From Clostridia bacterium (GTDB lineage Bacteria; Bacillota; Clostridia; UBA1381): DNA of 64,000 nucleotides. The first letter of the stretch is position 1; every line of letters starts with the position of its first letter. Positions 1-7,047 of the stretch are shown piece after piece. The translations under genes and the position numbers were made by a program. The stretch lies in contig CAADTH010000068.1 in the NCBI GenBank assembly GCA_900751885.1, positions 1 through 64,000 on the forward strand, read 5' to 3'. Under the pieces are notes generated by a model, which had not been told where the DNA came from, did not search any database, and saw only the letters and a program-made list of their open reading frames with translations.

Positions 1-296
1 CCGAAGAATGTTGCCAGAAACGTACAGGCAATCAATATCCATTCGCCGCCGTATGCCTGATACCCTCGATACCGGTATGCCGCCGGCACCGCCCACAAAG
101 AAACAATCCACGCCGCCCAAAGCGATAACGCACTTAATGCAATCAAGATTGCAGTCTTTGTGATGAACCGGAAAAATCTCTTTTTTGCCGTTTTGGACTT
201 GAACAATACGGGCATATGTATCCGTTCCTCGGTATGATTTTCTGGGTGCTCACATGCCACATCTCTTTGCACCTGGTACATCTTGCTTTCATCCAT
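1..296 (-). CDS. Partial membrane protein of the mobile element (5' end of gene only)
   Basis: The reading frame begins at ATG 296 and stays open to the window edge, so the C-terminus is missing. The first 40 or so residues are polar and charged. Then come a Lys/Arg-rich stretch (KSKTAKKRFFRF) and two hydrophobic segments with many Trp and Ala residues, suggesting a small integral membrane protein with an N-terminal cytoplasmic region. Its ATG lies inside the last codons of the upstream gene (8-nt overlap), so the two are probably translationally coupled. No family is recognised. It looks like accessory cargo of the integrated element. Confidence 0.6.
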   Translation of the reverse strand, partial: MDESKMYQVQRDVACEHPENHTEERIHMPVLFKSKTAKKRFFRFITKTAILIALSALSLWAAWIVSLWAVPAAYRYRGYQAYGGEWILIACTFLATFF

Positions 297-495
297 CGTG
301 TTCTTCCTTTCTACTGATTTTGTTTGGATACGCCACCGTGACACTGCGTCCTGTCGTGTCCAATAACTCCACCTGTATGTACATTCCTTTTTGACCGGTT
401 CGGTAGATGATGGCACTGATTTTTTGATACTCTACATCCTTGTATACCACTGGCTCTCCTCTCCGAAAGGCTGCCTTTGCTTCTGCGCTTGTCAT
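289..495 (-). CDS. Small hypothetical protein of the mobile element (68 aa)
   Basis: A 68-residue protein with an SH3-like alternating beta pattern: EPVVYKDVEYQKISAIIYR followed by YIQVELLDTTGRSVTVAYP. It overlaps the upstream gene by 4 nt (ATGA) and the downstream membrane protein by 8 nt, which fits a tightly packed phage or conjugative-element operon. Short proteins of this shape, about 60-70 residues with a first line like 'A.AAF.. G..V.Y....Y..I..I.YR', are common in Clostridial mobile elements. That resemblance is from memory. No function can be assigned. Confidence 0.65.
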   Translation of the reverse strand: MTSAEAKAAFRRGEPVVYKDVEYQKISAIIYRTGQKGMYIQVELLDTTGRSVTVAYPNKISRKEEHDG

Positions 496-656
496 ACTCC
501 CTCCCTCCCATCATCTTTCTCCCACTCCAACACCAATGGTGCAAAGAGCCGCGCAAGAAAGTCAGCCGATGAATCATTGAGCTTTATACCATCTGACTTT
601 TCACCCTGACCTTCAAACTCAATTCTTACTTTCATCTCTACATCCTGGTTCGCCAT
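492..656 (-). CDS. Small acidic hypothetical protein of the mobile element (54 aa)
   Basis: The start is placed at ATG 656 (MANQDVEMKVRIEFEGQGE) because a GGAGGTGA ribosome site lies directly upstream at 661-669. An in-frame codon further upstream would put that site inside the gene. The protein is short and acidic, with one beta-like stretch (EMKVRIEFEG) and an amphipathic helix (SADFLARLFAPLVLEWEKD). Its stop overlaps the start of the next gene (ATGA). The family is not recognised. Operon context suggests a role in the element rather than the host. Confidence 0.6.
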   Translation of the reverse strand: MANQDVEMKVRIEFEGQGEKSDGIKLNDSSADFLARLFAPLVLEWEKDDGREGV

Positions 657-660
657 TCCT

Positions 661-682
661 TCACCTCCTACGCTGATTTGTT
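661..682. repeat. 22-bp direct repeat, copy 1
   Basis: This 22-bp sequence, which contains a minus-strand GGAGGTGA ribosome site, recurs with one mismatch at 1197-1218. The two copies bracket a 514-bp segment holding two small genes that face each other. Confidence 0.8.
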
Positions 683-695
683 TTGTCAAACTTTA

Positions 696-724
696 TTGAA
701 CGTTTTGTAAAATAGTGCTATAAT
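696..724 (+). promoter_or_regulatory. Sigma-A-type promoter for the gene at 749
   Basis: TTGAAC (696-701), a 17-bp spacer, then TATAAT (719-724). The start codon follows 24 bp later, after a GGAAAGGGGGTG ribosome site. Confidence 0.7.
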
Positions 725-748
725 CACCTTGGAAAGGGGGTGACTATA

Positions 749-970
749 ATGTGGTTATATAGAAGTCCGATTGGAAACATTTACATAGTTCCTTTGCCTA
801 ATGGTCGTTTTGGAATGCTTTATAATGATATTATTTGGGAATCATGCCACTCTCCACAATCTGAAGCGGATAACATATATATGCAATGCACAGGTTGTTC
901 TGATTGGGATATGTATGATACCTCAAATACTATTGTTCCATCTGAACTTTCGCAATGGGAAAAGGTTTAA
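749..970 (+). CDS. Small hypothetical protein (73 aa), convergent with the minus-strand operon
   Basis: ATG 749 is chosen over an in-frame GTG at 740 because the Shine-Dalgarno stretch (731-742) overlaps that GTG. The protein begins MWLYRSPIGNIYIVPLPNG and has the pattern 'SPQSEADNIYMQCTGCSDWD'. This resembles small Clostridial proteins in which a beta hairpin is followed by 'SPQ.AADDVY.H.TG...WD' (recalled pattern, not searched). It has its own promoter and runs against the surrounding minus-strand genes, sharing 4 nt at the stops with the gene at 967-1191. The function is unknown. Confidence 0.65.
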   Translation: MWLYRSPIGNIYIVPLPNGRFGMLYNDIIWESCHSPQSEADNIYMQCTGCSDWDMYDTSNTIVPSELSQWEKV

Positions 971-1191
971 GAATTTGTATCAGATTGATTGCTTATTGCG
1001 TTGCTTCGATTCATACGGCTGATTCTTTCTAACGTTGTAGCAATATGGTTAAGCATCCGAATTCCTTCATTGATTTCACTCATCGCTGTACCATATATCT
1101 CAGATTCGTCCAGTGCAGTTATCAATCTTTTTTCTACTAAGTCAGCATATTTTTCTGCAATAGTTTTCACTTTTTCTTCTAAATTTTTCAT
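967..1191 (-). CDS. Small helical hypothetical protein (74 aa)
   Basis: ATG 1191 is preferred because GGAGG at 1200-1204 is 8 nt upstream. An in-frame codon at 1200 would lie within that site. The sequence (MKNLEEKVKTIAEKYADLVEKRL...) is almost entirely amphipathic helix with heptad-like hydrophobic spacing, so a short coiled-coil or helical bundle is likely. It lies one ribosome site downstream of the divergent switch gene at 1204-1431. No family is recognised. Confidence 0.6.
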   Translation of the reverse strand: MKNLEEKVKTIAEKYADLVEKRLITALDESEIYGTAMSEINEGIRMLNHIATTLERISRMNRSNAISNQSDTNS

Positions 1192-1196
1192 TCCTC

Positions 1197-1218
1197 TCAC
1201 CTCCTATGCTGATTTGTT
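1197..1218. repeat. 22-bp direct repeat, copy 2
   Basis: Second copy of the repeat at 661-682, differing at one base. It overlaps the last codons (NKSA-stop) of the gene at 1204-1431 and the ribosome site of the following gene. Confidence 0.8.
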
Positions 1219-1431
1219 AGTTCCCTTAACATTTTTGAATAACCATTCTACAGAAAAATTATCGTTTTTGAACCATTTTTCCTTTATTTTTACTGCTTCA
1301 GGCACTGTAATTGGTGTAACACCATTGATTTTATTCCTTGCTGTTCTATCGGTACAATTTAGCGCTTTCATTATTCCAATATGAGGTTTTATATTTTTCC
1401 TTACAAATTCCGCCTGCAAATTGGTTAGCAT
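1204..1431 (-). CDS. Small HTH DNA-binding protein of the lysogeny-type switch (75 aa)
   Basis: ATG 1431 is preceded by AAAGGAGG at a 7-nt spacing. The protein (MLTNLQAEFVRKNIKPHIGIMKALNCTDRTARNKINGVTPI..., in pieces) contains a helix-turn-helix resembling those in Cro-like or early phage regulators: a scanning helix around 'IMKALNCTDRTARNKING' and a following helix 'VPEAVKIKEKWF'. It is transcribed divergently from the repressor at 1604 under a consensus promoter that carries an operator in its spacer. By position it should act as the lytic/excision-side regulator of the element. Whether it acts as Cro or as an activator cannot be told. Confidence 0.7.
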   Translation of the reverse strand: MLTNLQAEFVRKNIKPHIGIMKALNCTDRTARNKINGVTPITVPEAVKIKEKWFKNDNFSVEWLFKNVKGTNKSA

Positions 1432-1459
1432 AATTTTTCCTCCTTTTTCGTTTTTTAAG

Positions 1460-1546
1460 TTCCATATTCGGAATTTCAATTCTATTATAGTTCCTTAAAA
1501 GGATTTTGTCAATAAATTTTTTAATTTATTTTTTCCGAATTTGGAA
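1460..1546. promoter_or_regulatory. Three-operator switch region between divergent regulators
   Basis: Three 14-bp sites match TTCC-N6-GGAA: 1460-1473 (perfect arms), 1491-1504 (TTCC/GGAT, one mismatch) and 1533-1546 (perfect arms). The first lies just downstream of the minus-strand -10, the second fills the spacer of that promoter, and the third lies just upstream of the repressor promoter. This layout is that of a temperate-phage operator. The likely ligand is the HTH protein at 1604. Confidence 0.8.
1484..1512 (-). promoter_or_regulatory. Consensus promoter for the minus-strand element genes
   Basis: Minus-strand TTGACA (1507-1512), 17-bp spacer, TATAAT (1484-1489): a perfect consensus. 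An operator fills the spacer, so bound repressor would block it directly. Confidence 0.85.
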
Positions 1547-1555
1547 TACTTTTTC

Positions 1556-1584
1556 TTGACAAGCAATTCTATTTTAGATATTAT
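1556..1584 (+). promoter_or_regulatory. Promoter of the HTH repressor gene
   Basis: TTGACA (1556-1561), 17-bp spacer, TATTAT (1579-1584). An operator ends 10 bp upstream of the -35 box, a position compatible with autoregulation. Confidence 0.8.
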
Positions 1585-1603
1585 ATCTTTAGGAGGGAAT
1601 GTA

Positions 1604-2017
1604 ATGTACAGCTTAGATGAAATGTTAAATAGAATAAAAATGTTAAAAAAAGAAAAGGGCTATACAAACGAAGAACTCGCTCAATTTTCAAATATCCCTT
1701 TGGGCACTTTAAGCAAAATTATGGCTGGAATCACGAAAGACCCTCAATTATCTAATATAATAAAGATAGCCGAAGTTTTAGATGTATCTGCCGACTATTT
1801 AATTTGGGGGAACCAAACTGATATTTCGCCCTGTCCTTCTCTTAATCTTTCTGACAAAGATGTCCATATCTCAAATAACATAGATTCTACTATTCCAACA
1901 GACGAGCAAATCGATCTACTGAACAAAATCAGTAATATAGATGAAGCGGACAAAGATTTATTGGAGAGAATCATTGATGTAATCTTAGAGACCAGGAGTA
2001 AGAAAAAGAAGAAATAA
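1604..2017 (+). CDS. XRE-family repressor of the integrated element (137 aa)
   Basis: The start is ATG 1604 (MYSLDEMLNRIKMLKKEKGY), 5 nt after AGGAGGG. An upstream in-frame ATG at 1541 would lie before the promoter. Residues 5-65 form a HTH_XRE domain: 'YTNEELAQFSNIPLGTLSKIMAGITKDPQLSNI' supplies the scanning and recognition helices, and 'IAEVLDVSADYLIWG' is the typical end of the domain. The C-terminal half is charged and helical and could serve for oligomerisation. There is no Ser/Lys peptidase signature, so this is not a LexA/CI-type self-cleaving repressor. It probably binds the TTCC-N6-GGAA operators at 1460-1546 and keeps the element silent. Confidence 0.88.
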   Translation: MYSLDEMLNRIKMLKKEKGYTNEELAQFSNIPLGTLSKIMAGITKDPQLSNIIKIAEVLDVSADYLIWGNQTDISPCPSLNLSDKDVHISNNIDSTIPTDEQIDLLNKISNIDEADKDLLERIIDVILETRSKKKKK

Positions 2018-2042
2018 ATTATAATAAAAGGAGATACTTCTA

Positions 2043-2369
2043 ATGTCAGATTTACCGTATACGATTGAGGATATCCGCTCCTTATACAGCCAGAATAAAA
2101 TTGTTTGGAAAGACCATGCTACTGAACGTATGCTACAGAGAGAAATCCTACGCACTGAGGTAAAACAGTGCATGATGTCAGGTGAAATTATTGAAGTGTA
2201 CCTATCTGATAAACCATATCCTAGTTGTCTTATTTTAGGCTACACTTCAAAAAATAGACCTTTACATGTTGTATGTAGTACAGAATATTCTCATATATAT
2301 ATTATTACGGTATACGAACCTACTTTGAAAAAATGGGAAGCTGACTTCAAAACAAGAAAGGATGTGTAA
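2043..2369 (+). CDS. DUF4258 toxin-like protein
   Basis: 108 residues beginning MSDLPYTIEDIRSLYSQNKI, with the DUF4258 signature: an early 'HATERMLQREI' helix, then 'IIEVYLSDKPYPSCLILGY', 'RPLHVVCS' and a final beta strand 'IYIITVYEP'. This small alpha/beta fold is related to RelE/BrnT-type ribonucleases, and the paired Arg/His residues would be the candidate catalytic positions. The stop is followed 2 nt later by the start of a YgiT-type zinc-finger gene, the usual partner. It is therefore best read as the toxin half of a type II toxin-antitoxin pair that stabilises the element. Toxicity is inferred. Confidence 0.8.
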   Translation: MSDLPYTIEDIRSLYSQNKIVWKDHATERMLQREILRTEVKQCMMSGEIIEVYLSDKPYPSCLILGYTSKNRPLHVVCSTEYSHIYIITVYEPTLKKWEADFKTRKDV

Positions 2370-2371
2370 TC

Positions 2372-2599
2372 ATGGTTTGTATTGAATGTGGAAATGACAT
2401 GATTGAGAAGGAAAAAACTTATGTCGCAAATCTTGATAGCTGTGTTATTATCATTAAACATGTGCCTGCCTATGTATGCCCGTGTGGTGAAGTGTATTAT
2501 TCCGATGAAGTATTTGCTGAAATCGAGAGGCTTGTCATGAAGCTGAAAAGCGTAATCAATGATGTTGCCGTCATCGACTATCAAGACAAAATTGCATAA
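2372..2599 (+). CDS. YgiT-type zinc-finger antitoxin-like protein
   Basis: 75 residues. Two Cys pairs, CIEC at the N-terminus and CPCG around residue 34, make the zinc ribbon typical of YgiT/MqsA N-terminal domains. The sequence between them (TYVANLDSCVIIIKHVPAYVC) matches the family beta pattern. There is no C-terminal HTH, so it lacks the DNA-binding half of full MqsA; such short forms commonly accompany DUF4258 proteins. It should neutralise the product of 2043-2369 by direct binding. A strong terminator follows at 2658. Confidence 0.82.
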   Translation: MVCIECGNDMIEKEKTYVANLDSCVIIIKHVPAYVCPCGEVYYSDEVFAEIERLVMKLKSVINDVAVIDYQDKIA

Positions 2600-2657
2600 A
2601 ATCCCTTGTGTTTATCCACCGCAAGAGTATGGTAAAAGCGATTGAATTTTGCACGAA

Positions 2658-2688
2658 AAAAGGTGAGTGCTGCGAACACTCACCTTTT
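2658..2688 (+). terminator. Terminator after the toxin-antitoxin pair
   Basis: A 12-bp stem (AAAAGGTGAGTG paired with CACTCACCTTTT) around a 7-nt loop. It closes the pair before the channel gene. Confidence 0.75.
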
Positions 2689-2774
2689 AGGATTAATTTT
2701 AAAAACATGGAAAACTAACCCTTAAAACTATTATATCAGATTGGCGTTTTTTGTCAATCTATGGGAGGGTTATT

Positions 2775-3593
2775 ATGAAACGTTCCACAAACCTAAAAAA
2801 ACGAATTTTTGAAGTGATACAGGCGACAGAGGACGGGGACACCGCAAGCAAGCTCTTTGACTTATCCATTATTGCCCTTATTCTTGTCAACGTCTGCCTT
2901 TTGATTGCCGGTACATTCAACATCAGCCAAAAAACAAGGTCTATTTTTTCTACGATTGAAACTATTTCTGTTATCATTTTCACAGCAGAATATCTCCTCC
3001 GCGTTTGGACAGCCAGCTATCTCTATCCGGACAGCCGACCTGCCATCGCGCGAATCCGATACATCTTCTCGTTCATGGCATTTGTCGATTTAATCTCTAT
3101 CCTTCCGTTTTATCTTCCATTCATTCTGCCAATCGACCTGAAGGTTCTTCGAATGCTTCGCCTTCTGCGTGTATTCCGCCTGCTGAAAGTGAACCGCTAT
3201 ACCTCCGCGCTTTCTACAATCGGAAGTGTCCTGAAGCGCAAATCCAATCAACTCATTTCTTCATTGATTGTTGTATTTATTCTCATGATCATTTCCTCTC
3301 TTTTGATGTACAGCGTGGAAAACCCTGTCCAGCCCGAGGTATTCAACAACGCCTTTTCTGGTCTCTGGTGGGCGATTGCCACCTTTACCACAGTCGGCTA
3401 TGGCGATATTTATCCAATTACCGGCTGGGGACGGCTCTTTAGCTCTATTATCGCCCTGCTTGGCATTGGACTTGTTGCCGTGCCGACAGGGATCATTTCA
3501 GCTGGATTCATCGAGGAAATGGAAGAGGAGAAGCAAGCAAAAAAGGAAGAATACAAACACTACTGTCCCTATTGCGGCAAGAAAATTGAATAG
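2775..3593 (+). CDS. Voltage-gated-type potassium channel with C-terminal zinc ribbon
   Basis: ATG 2775 follows GGGAGGG at a good spacing (272 aa). The protein has the six-helix Ion_trans layout. Helices fall around residues 30-50, 58-78, 100-120, then an S4-like segment with Arg/Lys every third residue (LKVLRMLRLLRVFRLLK). A further helix, a pore loop with the K+ filter TTVGYGD, and a last helix follow. The end carries CPYCGKKIE, a single CxxC that could be half of a zinc ribbon. It should conduct K+ across the cytoplasmic membrane. It sits 12 nt upstream of the recombinase in the same direction, so it is probably cargo of the mobile element. Confidence 0.88.
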   Translation: MKRSTNLKKRIFEVIQATEDGDTASKLFDLSIIALILVNVCLLIAGTFNISQKTRSIFSTIETISVIIFTAEYLLRVWTASYLYPDSRPAIARIRYIFSFMAFVDLISILPFYLPFILPIDLKVLRMLRLLRVFRLLKVNRYTSALSTIGSVLKRKSNQLISSLIVVFILMIISSLLMYSVENPVQPEVFNNAFSGLWWAIATFTTVGYGDIYPITGWGRLFSSIIALLGIGLVAVPTGIISAGFIEEMEEEKQAKKEEYKHYCPYCGKKIE

Positions 3594-3605
3594 GAGGAAT
3601 CGCAC

Positions 3606-5141
3606 ATGAAAAAAGCAGTTGCATACGCACGCTTCAGCTCTGACATGCAACGCGAGGAAAGCATCGACGCACAAATCCGCGCTATCAAGTATTATGCCAC
3701 ACAGTATAATTATGATATTATCCGTGTATACGCGGATAAGGCACAAAGCGGACGCAGTGCCGACCGACCACAATTTCTGCAGATGATAAAAGACAGCGAG
3801 TGTCACGAATTTGAAGCTGTCATTGTACATAAGCTCGACCGGTTCAGCCGTGATAGTACCGATACCGCACTGTATGAACGAGAGCTCAACCGAAACGGTG
3901 TCGAGCTGGTATCTGTCAACGAAAAGCTGGACAATACCCCTGAAGGACTTTTGATGAAGCAGATTATTATTGGAATGAATCAATTCTATTCTGCCAATCT
4001 GGCACGCGAGGTCATGAAGGGACTCAAAGAAAACGCCTACAACTGTAAGCATACCGGCGGCATTCCTCCGCTTGGGTATGATGTCGGTGCAGACAAAAAA
4101 TATATCATCAATGAAACCGAAGCCTGCGCTGTTAAGCTAATCTTTGAGCTGTATACACAGGGTTGTGGATATACCGAAATTATACATGAACTGACCCGAT
4201 GCGGATACCATACCAAAAAGGGCAATTCCTTCGGCAAAAACAGTCTCTATGAGATTCTGAAAAACGAAAAATATACTGGTGTATTGATTTATAATAGGAG
4301 TGAGAGTATGAGCAAAAAAGGAACCTACAACAGACACAAATACAAGGATGAAAAGGATATCATCAGAGTAGAGGGCGGTATCCCGCGGATTATCGACAAA
4401 GACACCTTCCGCGCGGCGCAAAAGCGTCTACAGCAGAACAAACAAAAAAGAGCCGCCAACAAGGCAAAAGCCTTTTACCTTTTAAACGGTCTCTTACAGT
4501 GCGGTCACTGCGGCGGTTCCCTCGTTGGAGGAGCACACCGTTATCGCGGAAAAGAGTATTCTTATTATATCTGTGCAAATCAAAAACGCCTGAAAAACTG
4601 CAACAAAAAAAATATGGACAAACGCCTTCTGGAGGAAGCGGTTTTAAATGAAATCAATCATGCGATATTTTCAGAAGAAAATATGAATGCCATCTGTCAG
4701 CGCATCCATGACAGCTACCAATCCGCTCCCCATTCCTCCCAAGAAAAAATTGCCCAGCTTAAGCAGGAACTTGCTACGTTAACGCAAAAAATCAACAACC
4801 TGTACCGCGCGATAGAGGACGGACTGGATTATGACGAGACGATGAAGCGCATTCGCGAGCGTGTCAAGGAAAAAGAATCCATTGAAATCAAGATAATGGA
4901 ACTCGATTGCATCAAAGAGCCAGAGCATAAAACAGTCGAGCAATTGAAGCAAGCCTTCCGCGCATTTGCGAGCGTAAAAAATTTACCCCAGAAACAACAA
5001 AAAGCGGTTTTAAACCGCTTCATAGACAAAATCATTGTTACCGATACTCCGAAGGGCTTTCTCATCAGAATCATAATCAATCCCCATGAAATCAGCCCTT
5101 ACGAATTTTCGGATATTGTTGGCGGAGAAGGAGAGATTTGA
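3606..5141 (+). CDS. Large serine recombinase (integrase of the element)
   Basis: 511 residues, with AGGAGG before ATG 3606. The N-terminal resolvase domain shows YARFSSDMQ (nucleophile Ser11 by alignment with YxRxS), a second motif KLDRFSRDS and the linker helix near 'QFYSANLAREVMKG'. A Recombinase domain follows (residues about 160-265, 'GIPPLGYDV'). Then come a zinc ribbon starting LLQCGHCGGSL with distal Cys at YICANQKRLKNC, and a coiled-coil (about 375-440). It would catalyse integration and excision. The last six codons and stop are antisense to the 3' end of tRNA-Ser(GCU), so the native C-terminus may have been set by the integration site. Confidence 0.93.
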   Translation: MKKAVAYARFSSDMQREESIDAQIRAIKYYATQYNYDIIRVYADKAQSGRSADRPQFLQMIKDSECHEFEAVIVHKLDRFSRDSTDTALYERELNRNGVELVSVNEKLDNTPEGLLMKQIIIGMNQFYSANLAREVMKGLKENAYNCKHTGGIPPLGYDVGADKKYIINETEACAVKLIFELYTQGCGYTEIIHELTRCGYHTKKGNSFGKNSLYEILKNEKYTGVLIYNRSESMSKKGTYNRHKYKDEKDIIRVEGGIPRIIDKDTFRAAQKRLQQNKQKRAANKAKAFYLLNGLLQCGHCGGSLVGGAHRYRGKEYSYYICANQKRLKNCNKKNMDKRLLEEAVLNEINHAIFSEENMNAICQRIHDSYQSAPHSSQEKIAQLKQELATLTQKINNLYRAIEDGLDYDETMKRIRERVKEKESIEIKIMELDCIKEPEHKTVEQLKQAFRAFASVKNLPQKQQKAVLNRFIDKIIVTDTPKGFLIRIIINPHEISPYEFSDIVGGEGEI

Positions 5142-5210
5142 ACTCTCGCGCCGGTTACCCGACCTACACCCTTAGCAGGGGCGCCTCTTCGGCCTCTTGA
5201 GTACTTCTCC
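5120..5210 (-). tRNA. tRNA-Ser (anticodon GCU)
   Basis: A 91-nt class II tRNA read on the minus strand. The 5' acceptor arm GGAGAAG pairs with CTTCTCC, followed by discriminator G and encoded CCA. The anticodon loop CTGCTAA gives GCU. A long variable arm and the T-loop GTTCAAATC are present. Its 3' end overlaps the recombinase stop region, consistent with use as an attachment site. It follows tRNA-Ser(UGA) in one transcript. Confidence 0.93.
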
Positions 5211-5261
5211 ATATCGTTTGCATAGCCAATGCCAAGATGTACAAATATATGAATTTGTAAA

Positions 5262-5349
5262 TGGAGGAGAGAGTGGGATTCGAACCCACGGACGCTCACA
5301 CGTCACTGGTTTTCAAGACCAGCTCTTTCAACCGCTCAGACATCTCTCC
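5262..5349 (-). tRNA. tRNA-Ser (anticodon UGA)
   Basis: An 88-nt class II tRNA. Acceptor GGAGAGA pairs with TCTCTCC, with CCA encoded. The anticodon loop CTTGAAA within CTGGT...ACCAG gives UGA. The T-arm is GTGGGTTCGAATCCCAC. The discriminator appears to be T, where Ser tRNAs usually have G. First gene of a two-tRNA operon. Confidence 0.92.
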
Positions 5350-5368
5350 AAGTCAACTGACGAAGTTT

Positions 5369-5397
5369 ATTATACCAAATATGACTGTGCTTGTCAA
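5369..5397 (-). promoter_or_regulatory. Consensus promoter of the tRNA-Ser operon
   Basis: Minus-strand TTGACA (5392-5397), 17-bp spacer, TATAAT (5369-5374), a perfect match as expected for a stable RNA operon. The first tRNA begins 19 bp downstream of the -10. Confidence 0.88.
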
Positions 5398-5411
5398 TAC
5401 TTTTTTCCAAA

Positions 5412-5453
5412 AGAAGTTCGCTCGGAGAACCCCTCCGCTCTCCGAACACTTCT
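5412..5453 (-). terminator. Likely terminator of thrC
   Basis: Inverted repeat with outer arms AGAAGT/ACTTCT and inner arms TCGGAGA/TCTCCGA around a 10-nt loop. It lies 60 bp downstream of thrC and just before the tRNA promoter. Confidence 0.6.
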
Positions 5454-5512
5454 TTCCGTTCGCCTGTTCAACCAGGCGGCACGTTTGTCTTCCTTCTATA
5501 CATCCAATTTGC

Positions 5513-7009
5513 TTATATCTTCAAAAAATCACTTACAATCTGCTGCATCTGTGACTTTTCACAAGTCATATCAAATAAAACTGCCTTATCTTTCAGCTCC
5601 ATCAAAGACTTTGGAATCCGCATTCCACTCTTTTTTGATAACTCCTCCAAAAGCGTAAACTCATCCTTGCCTGCCACTGCCTGATGTCCCTCAAGCGCAA
5701 TCAACACGCTCTGATTAAATTTAAATGGACTCGCTGTGGATGCAATGACTGTTTTCGTCTCATCGCCAGTTTGTTCGACATATGCATCATACACTGCCGC
5801 CGCCACTGCCGTGTGAGGATCCATCACATACCCCTTTTCGCTGTAGCGCTGGATTGTCTCCATCGTCTTTTTGTCATCACAGCAACCGGCAAAAAGCAGG
5901 TCGCTGATTTTATTGTAAATCGCCTCCGGCACCTGATACTGCCCTTTTTCGGCAAGCTGCCGCATCCAGTCTGCAATCACCTTGTCATCTCTGCCGGTCA
6001 GATCAAATAAGAACCGTTCCAGATTGCTGGAAATCAAGATATCCATAGACGGCGAAATGGTCGTATGAAACTCACGCACCTTATTGTATACACCTGTCTG
6101 AATGAATTCTGTCAGCACATTATTTTCATTTGACGCACAGATTAGCTTTGCAATCGGCAATCCCATTTTCTTTGCATAGTATGCCGCTAAGATATTTCCA
6201 AAATTGCCGGTCGGAACTACCACATTGATGTTCTCTCCCAGCTTGATTTCCGCGTTTTTCAAAAGGTCTGCATACGCTGAAAAATAATACACAATCTGAG
6301 GCACAAGCCGTCCCCAGTTGATTGAATTGGCGGAAGAGAGCTTAAAGTGGTTATTTGCAAGCATTTGCTGATACGGTTCATCCGTGAATATTGTCTTCAC
6401 GCCATTTTGTGCATCATCAAAGTTTCCCTTGACCGCTGCGACGCCGACGTTATTTCCCTCCTGCGTCACCATCTGCAGCTTTTGAATTTCACTGACGCCA
6501 TTGTCTGGGTAAAACACGATAATCCTCGTTCCATTTACGTCCTTAAACCCTTCCAGCGCCGCTTTTCCTGTGTCCCCCGACGTCGCGACGAGAATCACAA
6601 TCTCTTTGTCCTCATTTGTTTTCTTCATCGCCGTCGTCAATAGGTGCGGCAGGATTTGGAGAGCCATATCCTTGAACGCGCAGGTCGGTCCATGCCACAA
6701 TTCTAAAAAATAGGCTCTGTCGTCCAGCTGATACACCGGCGCGACATTCTCTGTCTCAAATTTCTCCTTGGTATACGCCCGGTTGATACAGCCTTCCAGC
6801 TCTTCCTTCGTGAAATCTGTCAAAAATTTGCTCAGGATAAAATATGCGCGTTCCTGATAATTCTTCCCTTTTAGAATCTCAATATCCTCTAAATCTACCT
6901 GAGGGATGGATTCTGGAACAAACAATCCGCCTTCCGCTGACAACCCTTTTTTGATTGCCTCTGCTGACTCGGTACGGATCCTCTTATCCCTCGTACTTTG
7001 ATACTGCAT
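5513..7009 (-). CDS. thrC: Threonine synthase
   Basis: 498 residues, the length of the longer bacterial/yeast-type threonine synthases. It converts O-phospho-homoserine to threonine with PLP in the cytoplasm. The N-terminal 'MQYQSTRD' and 'GLSAEGGLFVPE' are family signatures. The PLP lysine lies in 'GPTCAFKDMALQ' (around residue 115). 'VATSGDTGKAALEG' and 'VPTGNFGNILAAYYAKKMG' form the phosphate-binding and cofactor pocket. GGAGG precedes ATG 7009. It lies 38 bp behind the P-loop gene at 7048, so the two may be cotranscribed. No T-box leader is visible. Confidence 0.95.
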   Translation of the reverse strand: MQYQSTRDKRIRTESAEAIKKGLSAEGGLFVPESIPQVDLEDIEILKGKNYQERAYFILSKFLTDFTKEELEGCINRAYTKEKFETENVAPVYQLDDRAYFLELWHGPTCAFKDMALQILPHLLTTAMKKTNEDKEIVILVATSGDTGKAALEGFKDVNGTRIIVFYPDNGVSEIQKLQMVTQEGNNVGVAAVKGNFDDAQNGVKTIFTDEPYQQMLANNHFKLSSANSINWGRLVPQIVYYFSAYADLLKNAEIKLGENINVVVPTGNFGNILAAYYAKKMGLPIAKLICASNENNVLTEFIQTGVYNKVREFHTTISPSMDILISSNLERFLFDLTGRDDKVIADWMRQLAEKGQYQVPEAIYNKISDLLFAGCCDDKKTMETIQRYSEKGYVMDPHTAVAAAVYDAYVEQTGDETKTVIASTASPFKFNQSVLIALEGHQAVAGKDEFTLLEELSKKSGMRIPKSLMELKDKAVLFDMTCEKSQMQQIVSDFLKI

Positions 7010-7047
7010 TCGAAAACCTCCAAAATAATCTCAAAAAATCCGGATTT

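Noticed and set aside
1541..1603. Longer N-terminus of the element repressor from ATG 1541
   Set aside because: That start lies upstream of the repressor promoter; the ribosome site supports ATG 1604.
5350..5512. T-box or riboswitch around thrC or the tRNA genes
   Set aside because: The stretch holds only the tRNA promoter and a simple terminator; no T-box consensus was seen, and thrC has a very short leader.
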